A program made the position numbers and the translations under genes. A DNA stretch of 64,000 bases from Ochotona curzoniae. Its lineage: Eukaryota > Chordata > Mammalia > Lagomorpha > Ochotonidae. Positions 47,906-60,055 of this stretch are shown here, one piece after another. The DNA lies in contig NW_024465369.1 in assembly GCF_017591425.1 (NCBI RefSeq), positions 22,474,501 through 22,538,500 on the forward strand, read 5' to 3'. How positions within the stretch are numbered: position 1 is the stretch's first letter; each line of letters opens with the position of its first letter. The notes under the pieces are model-generated. The model made no database searches. It was given only the letters and a program-made list of their open reading frames with translations, and was not told the origin of the DNA.

Positions 47906-49044
47906 TGCCGTTGACCTGGTTGAGCTCTGTGCAAGGGTATCTTTAAATTTTTAATTCAGCATCCTTTTGTTGCTTTTATGAATCCTCATAGAATTAGAAG
48001 TTGTCACTGTAACGTTAATCTTGATGAACTTATGCTGCAAGATTCGGTGACGTAGTTGTCTGGACAGTCACATGTTTGACGTGTTATACCCTGAACCCAT
48101 GCCACTGAGAGGCAGGGTGGCCTGGGTCCCTGCCAGGGGCAGCAGCTGATGTGGTGTGCAGAGTTCCACCTGCCCACTCTCGGTGATGTCATGGGCCACC
48201 GTTGGCATCCGAGTGCATCTGGTCCTGCTCAGACTCTAAGGATAATGGCTCAGCCCCAGCACCTCACTTTGCTGCTGCTCTTGAGGCTTGCCAGAGGTGA
48301 TTTCCCATGACGGAAGGCGTGCCTTCCGGTGTGAACTCAGCCCCAGGCCGCTCAGAGGAGAGCGTCTGCTGCCAGCTCAGGAGCCAGCTTGGCTTAGCCC
48401 CTGCTGTCCGTCCGTCCATCTGTGTGACCTGCGAGGGGGTCCTCAGGAGCTGCCAGAGGCCATTTACACGTGTGGCCAGGTCCCCCGTCCCCCAGGCCTC
48501 TGACTAAGTACTGTGAGAGCACAGGCTGCCCCTGCCTCAGAAGGGAGTCCTGGGCCACTGCGCTGTGTCTCTGCAATGTGAGCGTACGCAGGGAGAGCAG
48601 TGCACGTGGCTCGGGGTATTATGTAGGGCAGAATTCTGGAATTCAGCCCAGGGACAGGCCTCACCAGTCCAGTGGGAGCCAGGGGCAAGGTGGAGGCCGT
48701 GTTTCTGCGTCAGGTGAGGGAGTTGGTTTCCCTTCCGTGGAGCACTGTGCAACAGAGGGGCTGCCTGTGCCCCATGGAGAGGCTGTTCCAGGCTGAGCCT
48801 CTTGGTGCCGGAGAACGGCGCGTGATGTGCAGGTGAGGAGAGTTGCAAGTTGCTATGGGGTCATTGTGGGGGCCATTCAAAAGCATACGTTTCTATAAGC
48901 ATTCAGACTCAATTTCCAAACCTTGTGTCTGGAAAGGAATTCAAAATTGTAATTAAATTGAATTTCCCCCAAAGGTAAAGGTTACATATTTAGCATAAGA
49001 CTCTTCAGCCTCATCAGTCAGGTGTGCCACGTTGGAAAAGCACT
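47906..49044. other. unassigned GC-richer intron
   Basis: 48280-48860 is GC-richer with scattered CpGs but not dense enough for a CpG island. No repeat or exon was recognised. Confidence 0.5.
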
Positions 49045-49325
49045 AAGGGGCTAACACCACGGCATGGCCAGTAAAGCTATTCCCTGTGACACTGGGATCC
49101 CGTAAAGGTGCAGGTTTGAGTCCTGGCTCCTGCATTTCCGCTCCAACTCCCTGTTAATGGCCTGGGAAGTAGCCGAGGCTATCCCAAGTGCTCCGGACCA
49201 TGCAGCCGTGTGGGAGTCTGATGGAGCTCTTGGCTCCAGGTGTCATCCTGGCCCATGTCTGCCATTGTAGCCGTTTGGGGAGTGAACAAGCCAGTGGGAG
49301 ATTCTGTTTTCCTCTCTCTATTTTT
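49045..49325 (+). mobile_element. diverged CSINE, sense
   Basis: Sense: GGGGCTAACACCACGGCATG, GTTTGAGTCCTGGCTCCTGC, GTTTGGGGAGTGAACAAGCC, CTCTCTATTTTTGATG. Confidence 0.75.
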
Positions 49326-50094
49326 GATGTTGTTTATGTAGTTGACGATGATGATACACACCCGTGAGTTCCACTGATTAGGGTGGGAAGAGTCAAAGGC
49401 ATGGGGAGAGGTGTGTGGGGCAAACATTGCCAATTTTCGTTTTCCTCCCTTTTCTCCTGAGGGCGGAGTGCGGGTGGAGACTCTGCTCCAAGTTGCTAAA
49501 CTGCATCAGTACTAGGAATGTCCATTTGATGTCATCTTAGAAACCCGATGTGGAGAAGAATGTTCTGTGGATCATTGCTTGAGTGGTTTTGATAGTTCTG
49601 AGACATTGTTGGTTTCATTGCTCCAAGGTTGAGAAAATCCTTCCAAGGTCCATTTGCTGACAGAGTCCACCATATTGCATCCACTCACCAGACACTTGCT
49701 GCCAGAGGTCAGCCAGGGGAATTGTTGAACCTGCTCCATTCTCCACCTCCTGGCATGGCACTTGTCGTCCTTGCAGGCCCAAACGAGATGGCTGTCTTGC
49801 GTCGCGTATGCACCTGGGCATGTCTTCCGCTGTAAGCACAGTGGCCTGGTCAGTGGAAGTCCCCCAGAAGTCATCCTTCACCTGTAACATACACCCTCCA
49901 GAGTCGTCCTTCCCACCTATCCTTCCCTGAGCAATCCACAGCCCCCATGCCCACGAAGCTCCTGAGCCAGGTCTCCCAGCTGGGCAGCAAGCCTGCTTGG
50001 GTTCCTGCTCACCTGCCCAGGGCCTGAGCGAATGCATGGGTCCCAGGTCTGGTCCGCCGGCATGCCATGCCAGTGTGCTGGCCTTGGGACCCTA
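49326..50094. other. unassigned intron
   Basis: No recognised repeat. Overlapping open frames on the - strand (49572-50037) lack any family motif. Confidence 0.5.
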
Positions 50095-50148
50095 CCCCTT
50101 CTCTTTCTTATCAGTCTATAGCTCTACCTTTCAAATAAATACATCTTT
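50095..50148 (+). mobile_element. CSINE tail fragment, sense
   Basis: CTCTACCTTTCAAATAAATA followed by CATCTTTT is the CSINE 3' tail; the head is absent or unrecognisable. Confidence 0.5.
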
Positions 50149-50212
50149 TCATTGAAAGGCATTAAGATTTCTCCTGCTAGACAGAGGTACTTGAAAAATA
50201 GAAGAAAAGCTT

Positions 50213-50450
50213 GGGGGCTGGCACTGGATGCAGCAGGGCAGACACTGCTTGGAGTGCCCAGACCTCATGGTGGAGTATTTGGGTTCAAGTCCCGGCATTG
50301 CCTCTTCTCCTGTTTCCTGTTCATGCGTACCCTGTGAGGCAGCAGAGATGGCTTGTGTATGGGGTCCCCTGCCAGCCACGTGCGAAACCTAGGTGTGAGT
50401 TCTAGGATGCTGGCCTCAGTCTCGCACAGTGCTGGCTATACAGGCATTTG
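50213..50450 (+). mobile_element. diverged CSINE, sense
   Basis: Sense: GGGGGCTGGCACTGGATGCA, TTGGGTTCAAGTCCCGGCAT, GGGTCCCCTGCCAGCCACGT. Tail missing. Confidence 0.65.
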
Positions 50451-50639
50451 GATCTTAGTTGATTTGAGCCTCCTTTGAGCTGAGTTAGCAGGAGACTGGA
50501 GTCCAAAGCGCAAGCCCGGTGTGGGACCCAGGTGCCCCACCATGGGCACACAGCTAGGCACTTGGCCCAGCACCCACCCTGCATTCTCTTGGCCTCTGTG
50601 CCTTCCAGGTACCATCAGGGCCAGGGTTCCCGTCTCCAT

Positions 50640-50945
50640 GCTTGCCACCATGTTTGTCTTCTGGGTCTGCTGTAACTGTTTACCACCACCTCGGTGGCTT
50701 AGAACAATAGGAAATCCCCCTCTGCCGGTTCTGGAGGCAGAAGTGCAGGTGCTGGGAAGTTCCAGGGAAATGCCTGTCCTTGCCGCCTGCAGGTTCTGGT
50801 GACTCCAGACTCTGCCCCCTGCCTCTGTCCTCACTGCCTTCTTTTGGTGTGTGGTGCTCCCCTGGGAGGACACCTGTAATGCATTTTGAGATGCTTCCTC
50901 CCACCCTGCCTGCCCCACATGCTCCTTAACCACATCTGCATATCT
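50640..50945 (-). mobile_element. MLT1-type LTR remnant
   Basis: GGGTCTGCTGTAACTGTTTA, CTCGGTGGCTTAGAACAATA, GTTCTGGAGGCAGAAGTGCA, GGTTCTGGTGACTCC follow the antisense of an MLT1-type MaLR LTR. No internal coding region is present. Confidence 0.62.
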
Positions 50946-51514
50946 TCCCCATAGCAGAGGCAGCCAGTGTCACATATGGGGCATATGTAAATGTTGAGTG
51001 ACCACACCCTTGCAGCGCAGGATCACCTTGTACTCTGGTGACATGAGTGCTAGCTTTGGTGGCGTATTCCTTGTTTGGAAAATGCAAGAGGCAGGAGCAG
51101 AATGAGGTCTCTCACAGGGCACAGCTCACCCAGCGCTTGCTTACCTGGCACTGGCGGCATTGACCTGCCTGTCAAAGACCCTGGGGAGGCGGCCTTAGAT
51201 TCAGTTCATGCCCTGGGCCGCGAAAGTATTAGCTTTCAAAAAGATAGAATTAATGAGTGAGGGAAAGGAACAGTGTAAGAATTTGCATTATGGAGATGTG
51301 TATTGTCTGCCAGGCACAAGGTGTTAGCATTGCTCAGCTTTTTGAAGGCTGCAGTTTTCAGAGTGTTGCAATAATTGATAGAAAGTTGGTCCTGAATGTG
51401 CACACCTCTAGGAAGATACTCCTGGGGCGTCCGCTCGGCCTAGATTACCCAGCTCCACTGAAGGGACACCTTGTCATCCCTTTGGTCTCTTTCAAGGACT
51501 GGGTGCTTTTCATT
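50946..51514. other. unassigned intron
   Basis: No recognised feature. Confidence 0.5.
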
Positions 51515-51780
51515 TCTATTTTACTTCATTTGAAAGAGGAGAGAGAGAAGTTCCACCCTCCAGTTCACGCTTCAAATGCATGCAATAATCAAGACTGAGC
51601 TGGGGTGAAACCAGGAGCCAGGAACTCAGTCTGGGCCTCCTGTCCCCAGGGAGCAGGGACCCATCTGTTGCCTGCCGGGGTGGGCATTAATGAGGAAGCG
51701 GGACCAGGAGCAGAGGCAGGGCTGCATGTGCAGGCACCCCCACACGGGTTGTGGGCATTCCAAGCATCCTCCCAGCTGCT
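51515..51780 (-). mobile_element. diverged CSINE
   Basis: Antisense: TATTTTACTTCATTTGAAAG, GAAACCAGGAGCCAGGAACT, GTTGCCTGCCGGGGTGGGCA. The head side is poorly preserved. Confidence 0.6.
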
Positions 51781-52099
51781 ATGCTGTGAGCAGTAAGGGC
51801 TCTCGACAAAGTATAGAAGGAGGCACTGGCTGGTGGGCTGGCCCTTAGCTGCCTCTGCTGTCAGCACATGGGGCACGGAGGCTTCCTGCAGCCGACTGCC
51901 TTTAGTGTCATCCATGGGATGTTCCAACACACAGATGGGCACTGACCCCAGGCCTCATCAGTTTTGCATTTGACCTTAAGGTAACATGGAGTAAGAGGCA
52001 CTTTGTTTCATAAAGCCCTGGGAGCGCTGAGCAAGGCCTGCAGTCGTGTGGCTACCATGACAGTCAAGATGTATGCCAAGACTCGAAGTGTGAGAGTGG
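51781..52099. other. unassigned intron
   Basis: No recognised feature. Confidence 0.5.
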
Positions 52100-52385
52100 G
52101 GTGGGAATCCTAGCAGAATAGATTAAACTACTGCTTGCAGTGCCAACATCCCATATAAGCACAGGGTCGAGTCCCAGCTGGCTGCTCCACTTCCCTCCAG
52201 CTCTGTGGGAAAGCAGTGGAAGATGGCTCAATTGCTTGGGGGCTTTGCCTCCATGTAGGAGACCTAGATGCAGTTCTGGCTTGCTTGTCTTGCTCTGACC
52301 CATCCCCCTTATTGTGGTCGTTTGGGAAATGAACCAGTAGATGGAAGAGCTCTTTGTGTGTGTGTTTAAGTCTTTAAAAAAGAAT
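52100..52385 (+). mobile_element. CSINE, sense
   Basis: Sense: TGCTTGCAGTGCCAACATCC, AGGGTCGAGTCCCAGCTGGC, AAGCAGTGGAAGATGGCTCA, AATGAACCAGTAGATGGAAG, tail TTTAAGTCTTTAAAAAAG. Confidence 0.82.
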
Positions 52386-54496
52386 GCAGATGGTTCCTTC
52401 ATTCCAGGGTAGTGTCTCATACAGCTCCTTTCCCATCAGCGAAGTGTCTGTGCCATTCCGCACTCCTAGCAGTGTTGTGTGTGCTCCGGTTGCTGTGCAT
52501 CTTCATCGGCAGTTGCATTGCGTTCTGTTGTGTTTGGCTTTACCTTGCAGCCATTGCTGAAGAGTGCAGTGGTGGCTTGGTGTGCAAGCTAGCTCCTCTT
52601 TGACCTACTTTGGTTGAGCTCCTGAGTCCCATCCAGCAGTTCTGGGCTGACCTTGCTCATTGTGGACAGCTGCATGTGGCATCCCTCCCACCTTTGCCTG
52701 GCCTTGCTCTGAGAGCACAAGGCACACTTGGGTTGACTGTGATCGGACAGCGGCCAGTGCAAGTGAACGTGAGGCCACACGCTGCGGGCGCCTCGCTCTG
52801 CAGGTTGTTTTCTCTGTGAGGTATAGGATTATAGGTGTAAAGATTGGTCTGAGGTGGGGTAATGCTGACCTGGCCATCGCAGAGACCTAAGGGAGTGAAC
52901 TGATGAGTGAGGCGAGCACGGCTGTGATCCCAGCCTCTTCTGCATGGCTAGCCAGGGTCATGGAGTGCCTGCCAGCAGGCTCAGAACGTGGGCTTCCCTT
53001 CCCTACCCCTTCTTTACTCCGTGCCACCTGCCCGTAGAACGCATGAGCACAGTGCAAAACAGTAGCCTCTGTACGGCATGAATGCTTCTACAGACCAGAA
53101 AGTGTCTAAGTTAAAGGGTGATAGAAAAAAAACCTAATGTATTGGGAAAGCAGGAAGAAATGCTGAGGTTAATACATACTGTGAGCCTGCGAACAGAGAG
53201 CAAGGGCTGTAAGGAAGCCAGGAAGGGAAGGGCTGCCGCTCTGTTTAGGCAACCTGAAGCCATCCACCTCCTCACCCTATCCAGCCCTCAGGCACAGCCC
53301 AGGCGCAAGCATCCCTCTGTCTGCAGACTTGATTGTATCCTGGGCAGTCCCACGAGCTGATGGCGCTTGGGCACAGGTATGTCATTTGGTCCTGGTTGGA
53401 GAGAAAACCGCTGGGCATCCTACCTGGCTCTTCATGAGGCCAGTGAAAGGGCAGTCCCTGCCTGTGCTGGGCAGAAGCCTCCTTCCTTCCCACCTGCTTG
53501 TCCAGGTGCTGGGAGAGACTCAGAAAGGACCCCTCTGGGCAGGATTTGGATCAGTTGCTGCTCTCCGAGATACCTTAAAATTAGGTTCTGCAGTGGTTAA
53601 CTTGTTTGCAGTGATTTGGTTAATGATTCTTACAAACCTAATGACACCAGTTTCAGGTAACCCAGCTGCCTCCCCATCCTCCTGTAAACCAACCTCAGGT
53701 AGGAACAGGAACCTGGCGGCCTTAGTCCTGCCCCAACTCGGGCTGTAGCCCCTGGTGCAGCCTCTTCCGTGTGCCTGCTGGGGCCAAGCCCTGGCCCCCT
53801 CAGGGGCTGATGCCTTGTGGTCACTGTGTGTTCTCTTGCTGCCCTAGGAAATGATTGCCCACATACCAGCGTGTCCACAGTTCTGCAGGTCTGTGGACCA
53901 AGCCCAGCGTGGTACAGCAGGCGTTGGTTCTGGGTTTCCTGAAGCTGAAACTAGATGGAAGCTAGGTTGCAGTCCTTCGTAGCAGTTCAGGGTGAAAGGC
54001 TTTGAGGCTTGCACTGCACGTGGCAGATTCCAGTTTGGTCTGGCTGTAGGGTTGAGGCTGCCGTGTCCCTGCTGGCTGGCAGCTGGGGCCCATCCTCAGC
54101 TTCTAGAGGCTGCCTGGGTTCCTTTGTTGCCTTTTCCCTCTAAGTGCTGAGTTCAGAGGCCGGGCTTCTCGCCCTCAGGATCCCTCTGAGCCCCACCACC
54201 TCTGCCACCTCTTAGACCCAGGTTATCTGAAAGCCAGAGTGGCCTTGGCAAGGTTTCCAGTCCACCCTCTTGTCCTAACCATCGTGACTTTCTCCACTGA
54301 GTTGAAGTTTCCAGCAGCTGTTGAGCCACAGACTTCCTGGAGAGCCGGTTTCCAACCTGAAGCATATGGATTCCAGTAACCCTTAGATGCAAAGCCAGTT
54401 GCCTCCTGCTGGCGTCTGTGTTCTTGATTAAGCAACCACTTGCTTTTGAGTGTGAGATTAAAGCCACATGACATGCATGTACGTCACAGCCTTTCT
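52386..54496. other. unassigned intron
   Basis: About 2.1 kb without recognised repeats. Open frames at 53329-53748 and 54153-54474 carry no family motif and overlap frames on the other strand. Confidence 0.5.
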
Positions 54497-54820
54497 TTTA
54501 AGATTTATTTATTTATTTTTATTGGAAAGTCTGATATGCACAGAAAAGAGACAGAGGAAGACCTGCCCACTGATTCACTCCCCAAGTGGCTGCAACAGCC
54601 AGAGCTGAGCTGATCCATAACGAGGAGCCTGGAGCTTTTTCTGGGTCTCCCACGCAGGTGCAGAGTCCCAAGGCTTTGGGCCGTCCTCGACTACTTTCCC
54701 AGGCCACGAACAAGGAGCTGGATGGGAAGAAGGGCTGCTGGGACCTGAACCAGTGCCATATAGGATGTTGGCATGTGCAAGGTGAGGACTTTAGCTGCTA
54801 GGCTACTGTGTCAGGCCCCA
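54497..54820 (-). mobile_element. CSINE with 13-bp target-site duplication
   Basis: Full-length antisense copy: TTTTATTGGAAAGTCTGATA, CTGGGTCTCCCACGCAGGTG, ending CTGTGTCAGGCCCC. TCACAGCCTTTCT flanks it perfectly at 54484-54496 and 54821-54833. Confidence 0.92.
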
Positions 54821-54833
54821 TCACAGCCTTTCT

Positions 54834-57800
54834 ATGACAGTGTGTTAAAATATATAAGGCAGGCACCAGAGAGCCCCGTTGGGTCTGTGACTCTCAGCCT
54901 ACGCCTGACACACCACGGCTATGCCATGGATATTAGAAATTTTCGCCATTTACCCAAACACCAGATACACGGAAGATCAGATGTTCAGCACAGAGGGTGG
55001 ATGGTGCTTGGAAGGGAGAGAAAGCAAGGCAAAGGGGGAGGATCATAGGGAGGGAGCAGAGAGGGGAAGAGAGAGGACCCTCCTTTAGAGGCAGGAGGGG
55101 GACTCCAGGGAGCCCAGCAAGGGCCAGTGGGGAGGCAGGGAAGAGAGGTCCACAAGCCTGGGTGAGGGAGGAGAGAAAGAATGAAAGAACATAGGGGCAG
55201 ATACTGGGAGTTAAGTAGGGATTGGTGGATAGGGCTGTCAGATACAAAATGGGACGCATAACTAACGCAAGCCTTTACAAAAATGAAACCAACACTTAAG
55301 GAAATGGAAACTTGAAGCAACTAAAGCAGCAGTGGGGGTCTCATCAGTCTTCAAGTCACTCCTCACAACGGGCACTTGTCGAGTGAATTAAGTGAAGACA
55401 ACACCGCCATGCTTTACTCCATTCATGCTACCTGTGCGGTGCAGGAACAGTGTGGCCAATGCTGCCACAAGAAATGTTGCTCTTCTAGAAGTTTCTTGTG
55501 CTCATGGAACTAGAAGCATGCAGGCTCCAAAGCAACATTTGGCAATCTTTGCCCACGTTGTGGAAGAGAGTGTGGCTCCCCCTTAAGGTTCTGGATTCCT
55601 GGCAGGTTTGAGGACCTGCATGGCAGAGCGTGCTTGCATCAGCTCAGCTTGTGTACCGTGTGAGGAGTGAAAGCTGTCTCCCTTCCTAAACACCAACGGA
55701 GTGTGTGAAAGGAGCCTTACTGAGCGTGGAAGCAGTAAGCACCTTCACTGGCAGCAGGTGACCCGTTTGTTTTCTCTTGCCTTTTGCTGTTCGTCTGTGG
55801 AGCTGCCGCCCTAGTTCTCCAGGCCTCTGTACAGGTGAGGTCACAGTAGTTGTCCTAACTCAGATTGCACTGACCTTATTCCTCAAGGCTCCAGGCCCCT
55901 TGCTCATTTAAACATGGAACATTTCTGGAAGTGCCCAGGGCTCTGTCCTCTGGGGCCACTGGGCAGGAAAGCCCACTGCTGCCTCTCCTGATCTCTGGAA
56001 CAGAGACAGCAGTTGCCAACAGCATTGCAGTGTGTGTTGCGGCTTCTCAGCTGCCTCTCATGTGAGAAACTGCCCTTGTGTGTGTGTGTGTGACCATGGC
56101 ATTCTACCAGGTCTGTCCCTTTCTCCCTCAGAGGCAATCCTTCCAAGGGCCTCTGATCCCTCCTAGAGTGTCTAAGCATGGTCGCAGCAGCCCAGCAGGG
56201 AGCCTGGCCCGGGGCCCAGCCACAGAGCTGTCCTTTTAGCTTTGGATGTGTCTAGGCCACATCTTCCCATCCATTTTCCAAACCATTAGTGTCATCTTTC
56301 TCCTTCTCCAATAAGCTTTTGGGATGCAGAAGGTAGAAACAGGTTCAGATCTCAGCTGTTTTTAGGTACCTGCCTTTTGCCCTTTGATCTGGCCAATTGT
56401 CTTTTGCAGTTGGCGATTTAAGGACATCTGCTCTTTGTGCTAAAGGTTCCTCTTGCCTCAGCCCCTAAAACCTCTTACTTACCTCATTCCATTTTTCTCA
56501 TCCTGATATGAACATTTCCCAATGTGAAATGACAGCCTAGACCAGATAGAGTTGGCAAGAACCTTGACTGTGAAAGTTCAAGATACAAAGAAAAAAAAAA
56601 ATGCCCCAAATGATTGATAACCCAAAGTGTCACTTTTCATAGTCCCCAAATGTCGTGAAAAATGCAAGCTCTACTTCAAATGCAATGAGTAGCCTCAGGT
56701 GCTCCTGTGCCCCAAATATTGCTTTCATATATATGTAATTATTTTTAACTGAAACACTCAGAAATGAAAAGTAACCCCTGCCCTTCTCTCTTCCACGGCC
56801 TGCAGATAAAGCCCACTTTTGGTTGATTTCCACCACCTCCTTTAAAAAAATACTCCTTATATGGTGGTTTGTAGGCCGCGAAGTAGCTGTGTGATTAAAA
56901 TGTCAAAAAGAGTAAGGAACCTGGCCTCCAGGAAGAGTGAGTTTGGAGATTTATGTAAAGGCAGAGCACCGAGTGGGGAGAAGGCCGAGTCTTTGAGGTA
57001 GCGAGGTGTCAGGATGGGAGAATTTAAGAAAGATTCTGACCACTCCTTCCAGGTCCTTGCTCGACCCTTCTCTGTGAGCCTAGAAACTGGCAGGGGGCAT
57101 CCTGTTGTACTGCAAAGGTGGCAGGTGCAGGTTTGTGGCTGTGTAAGCTGCATACCTGCATCTGTAACATAGCCTTTGCTTGTTTGAGTTCTAAGACTCG
57201 TTTGTAACTTTGAGAGCCCCTCCCCTGTATCACACAGTGGAGCTGGTGGGGTGGGGAGAAGAGGGGAAACATGGGTCTGGGGCAGAGTGGGTTTAATTTA
57301 TGATCAAGGAAAGCCTCTGATCATCTGAATTCTTACCTAGGCAGGTTGCTGCTGCAGCCACAGCCCCTGACCGCTGCATAAGCTGACAAGAGCTGGGGGT
57401 CGATGTGGCCTCTTCCGATTCATGGTCTGTAGTCCTGCCCCACACCTCTGAACCCGTGTTTGTGTCCAGACCCCAGGGAGCCCGTGCATGCTCAAGGTAG
57501 ACACACTGTTTGAGGGATACCTGCTCCTGGGAGTCGCAGCAGCTTTCAGAGGAGCCCATTTGCACCTGATGGATTTGTCTGGTTTTGAAGAGCCTCTTGC
57601 TCTCAGTCATAGCTACTAGCCAGAATGTCACCCTTTCTGATCATTATGATGTGGTGTTCATTCTGGTGAAGTAGAGGGCATGAATCTCCTGTTGCTTGGT
57701 CTGGTAAAGGAGGAAATGACTTTCCTGTAAAGCAGCTTGTGCTTGGGCGTCAGGTATTCTTTTGTGTGGAAGCTGTGCAGTACTTTTCCTGACTGTATAG

Positions 57801-57891
57801 GGGGTAGGCAGAGACAGATTCTTGTCTTGAACTCTGTTGACAAGAAATGTGACTGCTTCATGTTTTGTTTTGTTTTAAACTTTTTGGGGGT
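54834..57891. other. unassigned intron with polypurine tract
   Basis: About 3 kb without SINEs. Contains the purine-rich tract at 55005-55235. The open frames there are artefacts of stop-poor purine/pyrimidine bias. Confidence 0.5.
55005..55235 (+). repeat. polypurine-biased tract
   Basis: About 230 bases dominated by G and A on the + strand (GAAAGCAAGGCAAAGGGGGA, GGAGGAGAGAAAGAATGAAA), broken by short mixed stretches. No periodic unit. Confidence 0.7.
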
Positions 57892-58247
57892 GGGACCAAA
57901 CATGATGGCTCCACTGGCTAATCCTGCATCTGCAATTGCCAGTGTCCCTTATGTACGCTGCTTCATTTCACAGTTGTTCCACATCCCATCCAGCTCCCTA
58001 CCTGTGGCCTGGGAAAGCAGCTGAGGATGGCCCAAGGCCTTGGGACCCTGCACCCGCGTGGGAGACCCGAAAAAAGCTCCTGAATCCTAGCTTTGGATCA
58101 GTTCAACTACAACCATTTGGAGAGTAAACTAATGGATGGGACATCTCTCTCTCTCTCTCTCTTTCTTTCTGTCCCTCTCTCTGTCTGTCTCTCTCTCTCT
58201 CTCAGCTTCTTTCTGTAAAGCTGCCTCTCCAAAAAAAAAGCAAACAC
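57892..58247 (+). mobile_element. CSINE with expanded (CT)n, sense
   Basis: Sense: GGGACCAAACATGATGGCTC, TCCCATCCAGCTCCCTACCT, GACCCTGCACCCGCGTGGGA. A (CT)n-rich run at 58143-58204 has expanded from the native CTCTCTCT block; the tail is CTCCAAAAAAAAAG. Confidence 0.85.
58143..58204 (+). repeat. (CT)n microsatellite
   Basis: Imperfect CT run interrupted by CTTTCTTTCTGTCC and CTGTCTGTCT, inside the CSINE at 57892. Confidence 0.9.
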
Positions 58248-58500
58248 TGTGATAAGCCACTACTTAGAATGCCTACATACAATTTTGGAATCATGGCCAC
58301 TTACTTCTTGTTGAATCCCATGCTAATATAACCATAAAGCAGTGTATGGTGATCCAAACATGTGGGTTTCTGGCAGGTAGGAGACATGGATGGAGTTCCC
58401 AGCTCCAGGCTTTGCCTTAGTCCCACCCCCTATTATGACCATTTGGGGAATAAGCCAGGTTTAAGTTCTCTGTATATCACTTGTCTTTAAGATTAACAAA
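58248..58500 (+). mobile_element. diverged CSINE, sense
   Basis: Sense: AAGCCACTACTTAGAATGCC at the head, GTTCCCAGCTCCAGGCTTTG, CATTTGGGGAATAAGCCAGG, TCTCTGTATATCACTTGTC. Confidence 0.65.
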
Positions 58501-58524
58501 TATTTTCTAAACTCTTGAAAAAAT

Positions 58525-58780
58525 AATTTTAAAATTAATTTGAGGGGCAGAAAGAAGCAAAGGGTGTGTCCCGTATGTGCATTTACTTCTGATATGCCCA
58601 TAATGACCTGAGCTGGGAACCCAGCCCAGGTATGTCACGTGGGTGGCAGAGACTGGGTTACTTAAGCAATCATGTCTTGTCTCATAGGGCTTACATTCAC
58701 AGGAAGCTGCAGTCAGGAGTCAGAGCTGAATGCTCCGATATGGGACATGGGTATCTTAACCATTAGGCTAATTGCTTGTC
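58525..58780 (-). mobile_element. diverged CSINE
   Basis: Antisense: TTTTAAAATTAATTTGAGGG, ATGACCTGAGCTGGGAACCC, GTATCTTAACCATTAGGCTA. Confidence 0.6.
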
Positions 58781-58858
58781 GATCTGAGTTTCTTCATAGC
58801 AATGTGTCTGTGTCATTGCGCTTCTGTTGTTGGTTGTTGAGGAGCAAGCTCAATGCTT

Positions 58859-59170
58859 AGGGCCCTGATGTTGTGGTGCAGTGGGTCAAGCCACAGTGTC
58901 CCTGATGCCTCGTACCAGAACAGCACTTCCTAGTTGCTCTGCTTCTGCTCTAGCTGCCTGCTGAAAGACCTGAAATAGTCGTAGATGATGGCCTAAGGGC
59001 TTGGTCCCCTACCATCCTCGTAGGAGATCTAGTTGGAATTCCAGGCCCCTGGCTTCAGCGTGACTCAGCCCCTGCGTTTGTGGCCATTTGGGAAGAGAAC
59101 CAGTGATGAAAAATCTTTAGCTTTTGGTCTCTTTCTATATCATTCTACCCTTAAAATAAACAAATCTGAA
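58859..59170 (+). mobile_element. CSINE, sense
   Basis: Sense: AGGGCCCTGATGTTGTGGTG, GCTTCTGCTCTAGCTGCCTG, CCCCTGGCTTCAGCGTGACT, tail TTAAAATAAACAAATCTG. Confidence 0.8.
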
Positions 59171-59814
59171 AGATCAGTGCTCGGAGAATGGAGACGGCTC
59201 CTGATTTGGCTGGCCCGGTTGTCCCTGTGTAGCCGCAGCCTGCTCTGCCTGCTGCATGGGGATCCCTGCGTATGCCTTGTCACGTGTCCCTTTCTGTGGT
59301 TGATGTAACACCTCTGTTTTCTTTGGCAGACACTCTTGCTTGTTTCTCCCAGTTCCTCCCAGTTCCTCCCAGTCCTTTTTTGATGTCTTGTCTGTGTTCT
59401 CTGGTAACCCATGGTTCCTTGTTTGTGTATAACGAATGGGCTAGAACTGATGGGAAGGTGCATGTTAACAACAAGCTGAACCTGCAGCCTGGCAGCTCCA
59501 GGGAGGGCAAGTTTCCATGATGATAGGTGTATCTTTTCTACTGGCAGATTTTCCCAAAAATCATTCCACTGGTCTCTTTGTCCAGGTTAGCAGACTTGGC
59601 TGGCAGTGTTTTCACAGCTGAATGGGCAACACATCTTGAACCTGCCGTCTTCTTGCAGAACTATTCATCATGATACTTAAGTTAAGCTCTTGGGTGATTA
59701 TAGCTCTTGAAAGTCTGTGGGCTTGGAATTCAGCCTTTGCAGCAAATGAACAGCCTCCAGGATGAGGGAGGGAGTGCTCCTAATTTGGGTGGAGATTCAG
59801 GGTGGGGCTGGGGT
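59171..59814. other. unassigned intron
   Basis: Three tandem copies of a 10-bp unit (CTCCCAGTTC) lie at 59347-59376. Otherwise nothing was recognised. Confidence 0.5.
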
Positions 59815-60055
59815 CTCATTCATACAGTTCCCATCCAGTGGCTCCCTTGCCCAGTACCCACAATGACCAGGGGTAGGCCAGGCTGAATTCATGAGCTACA
59901 AACTCAATTCAGGCTTCCTCTGTAGGTATCAGGGACCCAGCCCCTTGAGCCATCACCTCCTAGCATCTGCATTGGCAGGAAGCTGGAATTGGAATCAGAG
60001 CCAAGACTTTGAACCAAGGTGCTCCAATATGGAATGCAGGTGCCCTAGTCCTCAC
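59815..60055 (-). mobile_element. diverged CSINE
   Basis: Antisense: CACAATGACCAGGGGTAGGC, AGGAAGCTGGAATTGGAATC, CCAATATGGAATGCAGGTGC. Confidence 0.6.

Noticed and set aside
48280..48860. Possible CpG island or alternative promoter
   Set aside because: CpGs are scattered and density is well below island criteria; no first-exon-like ATG and donor pair was recognised.
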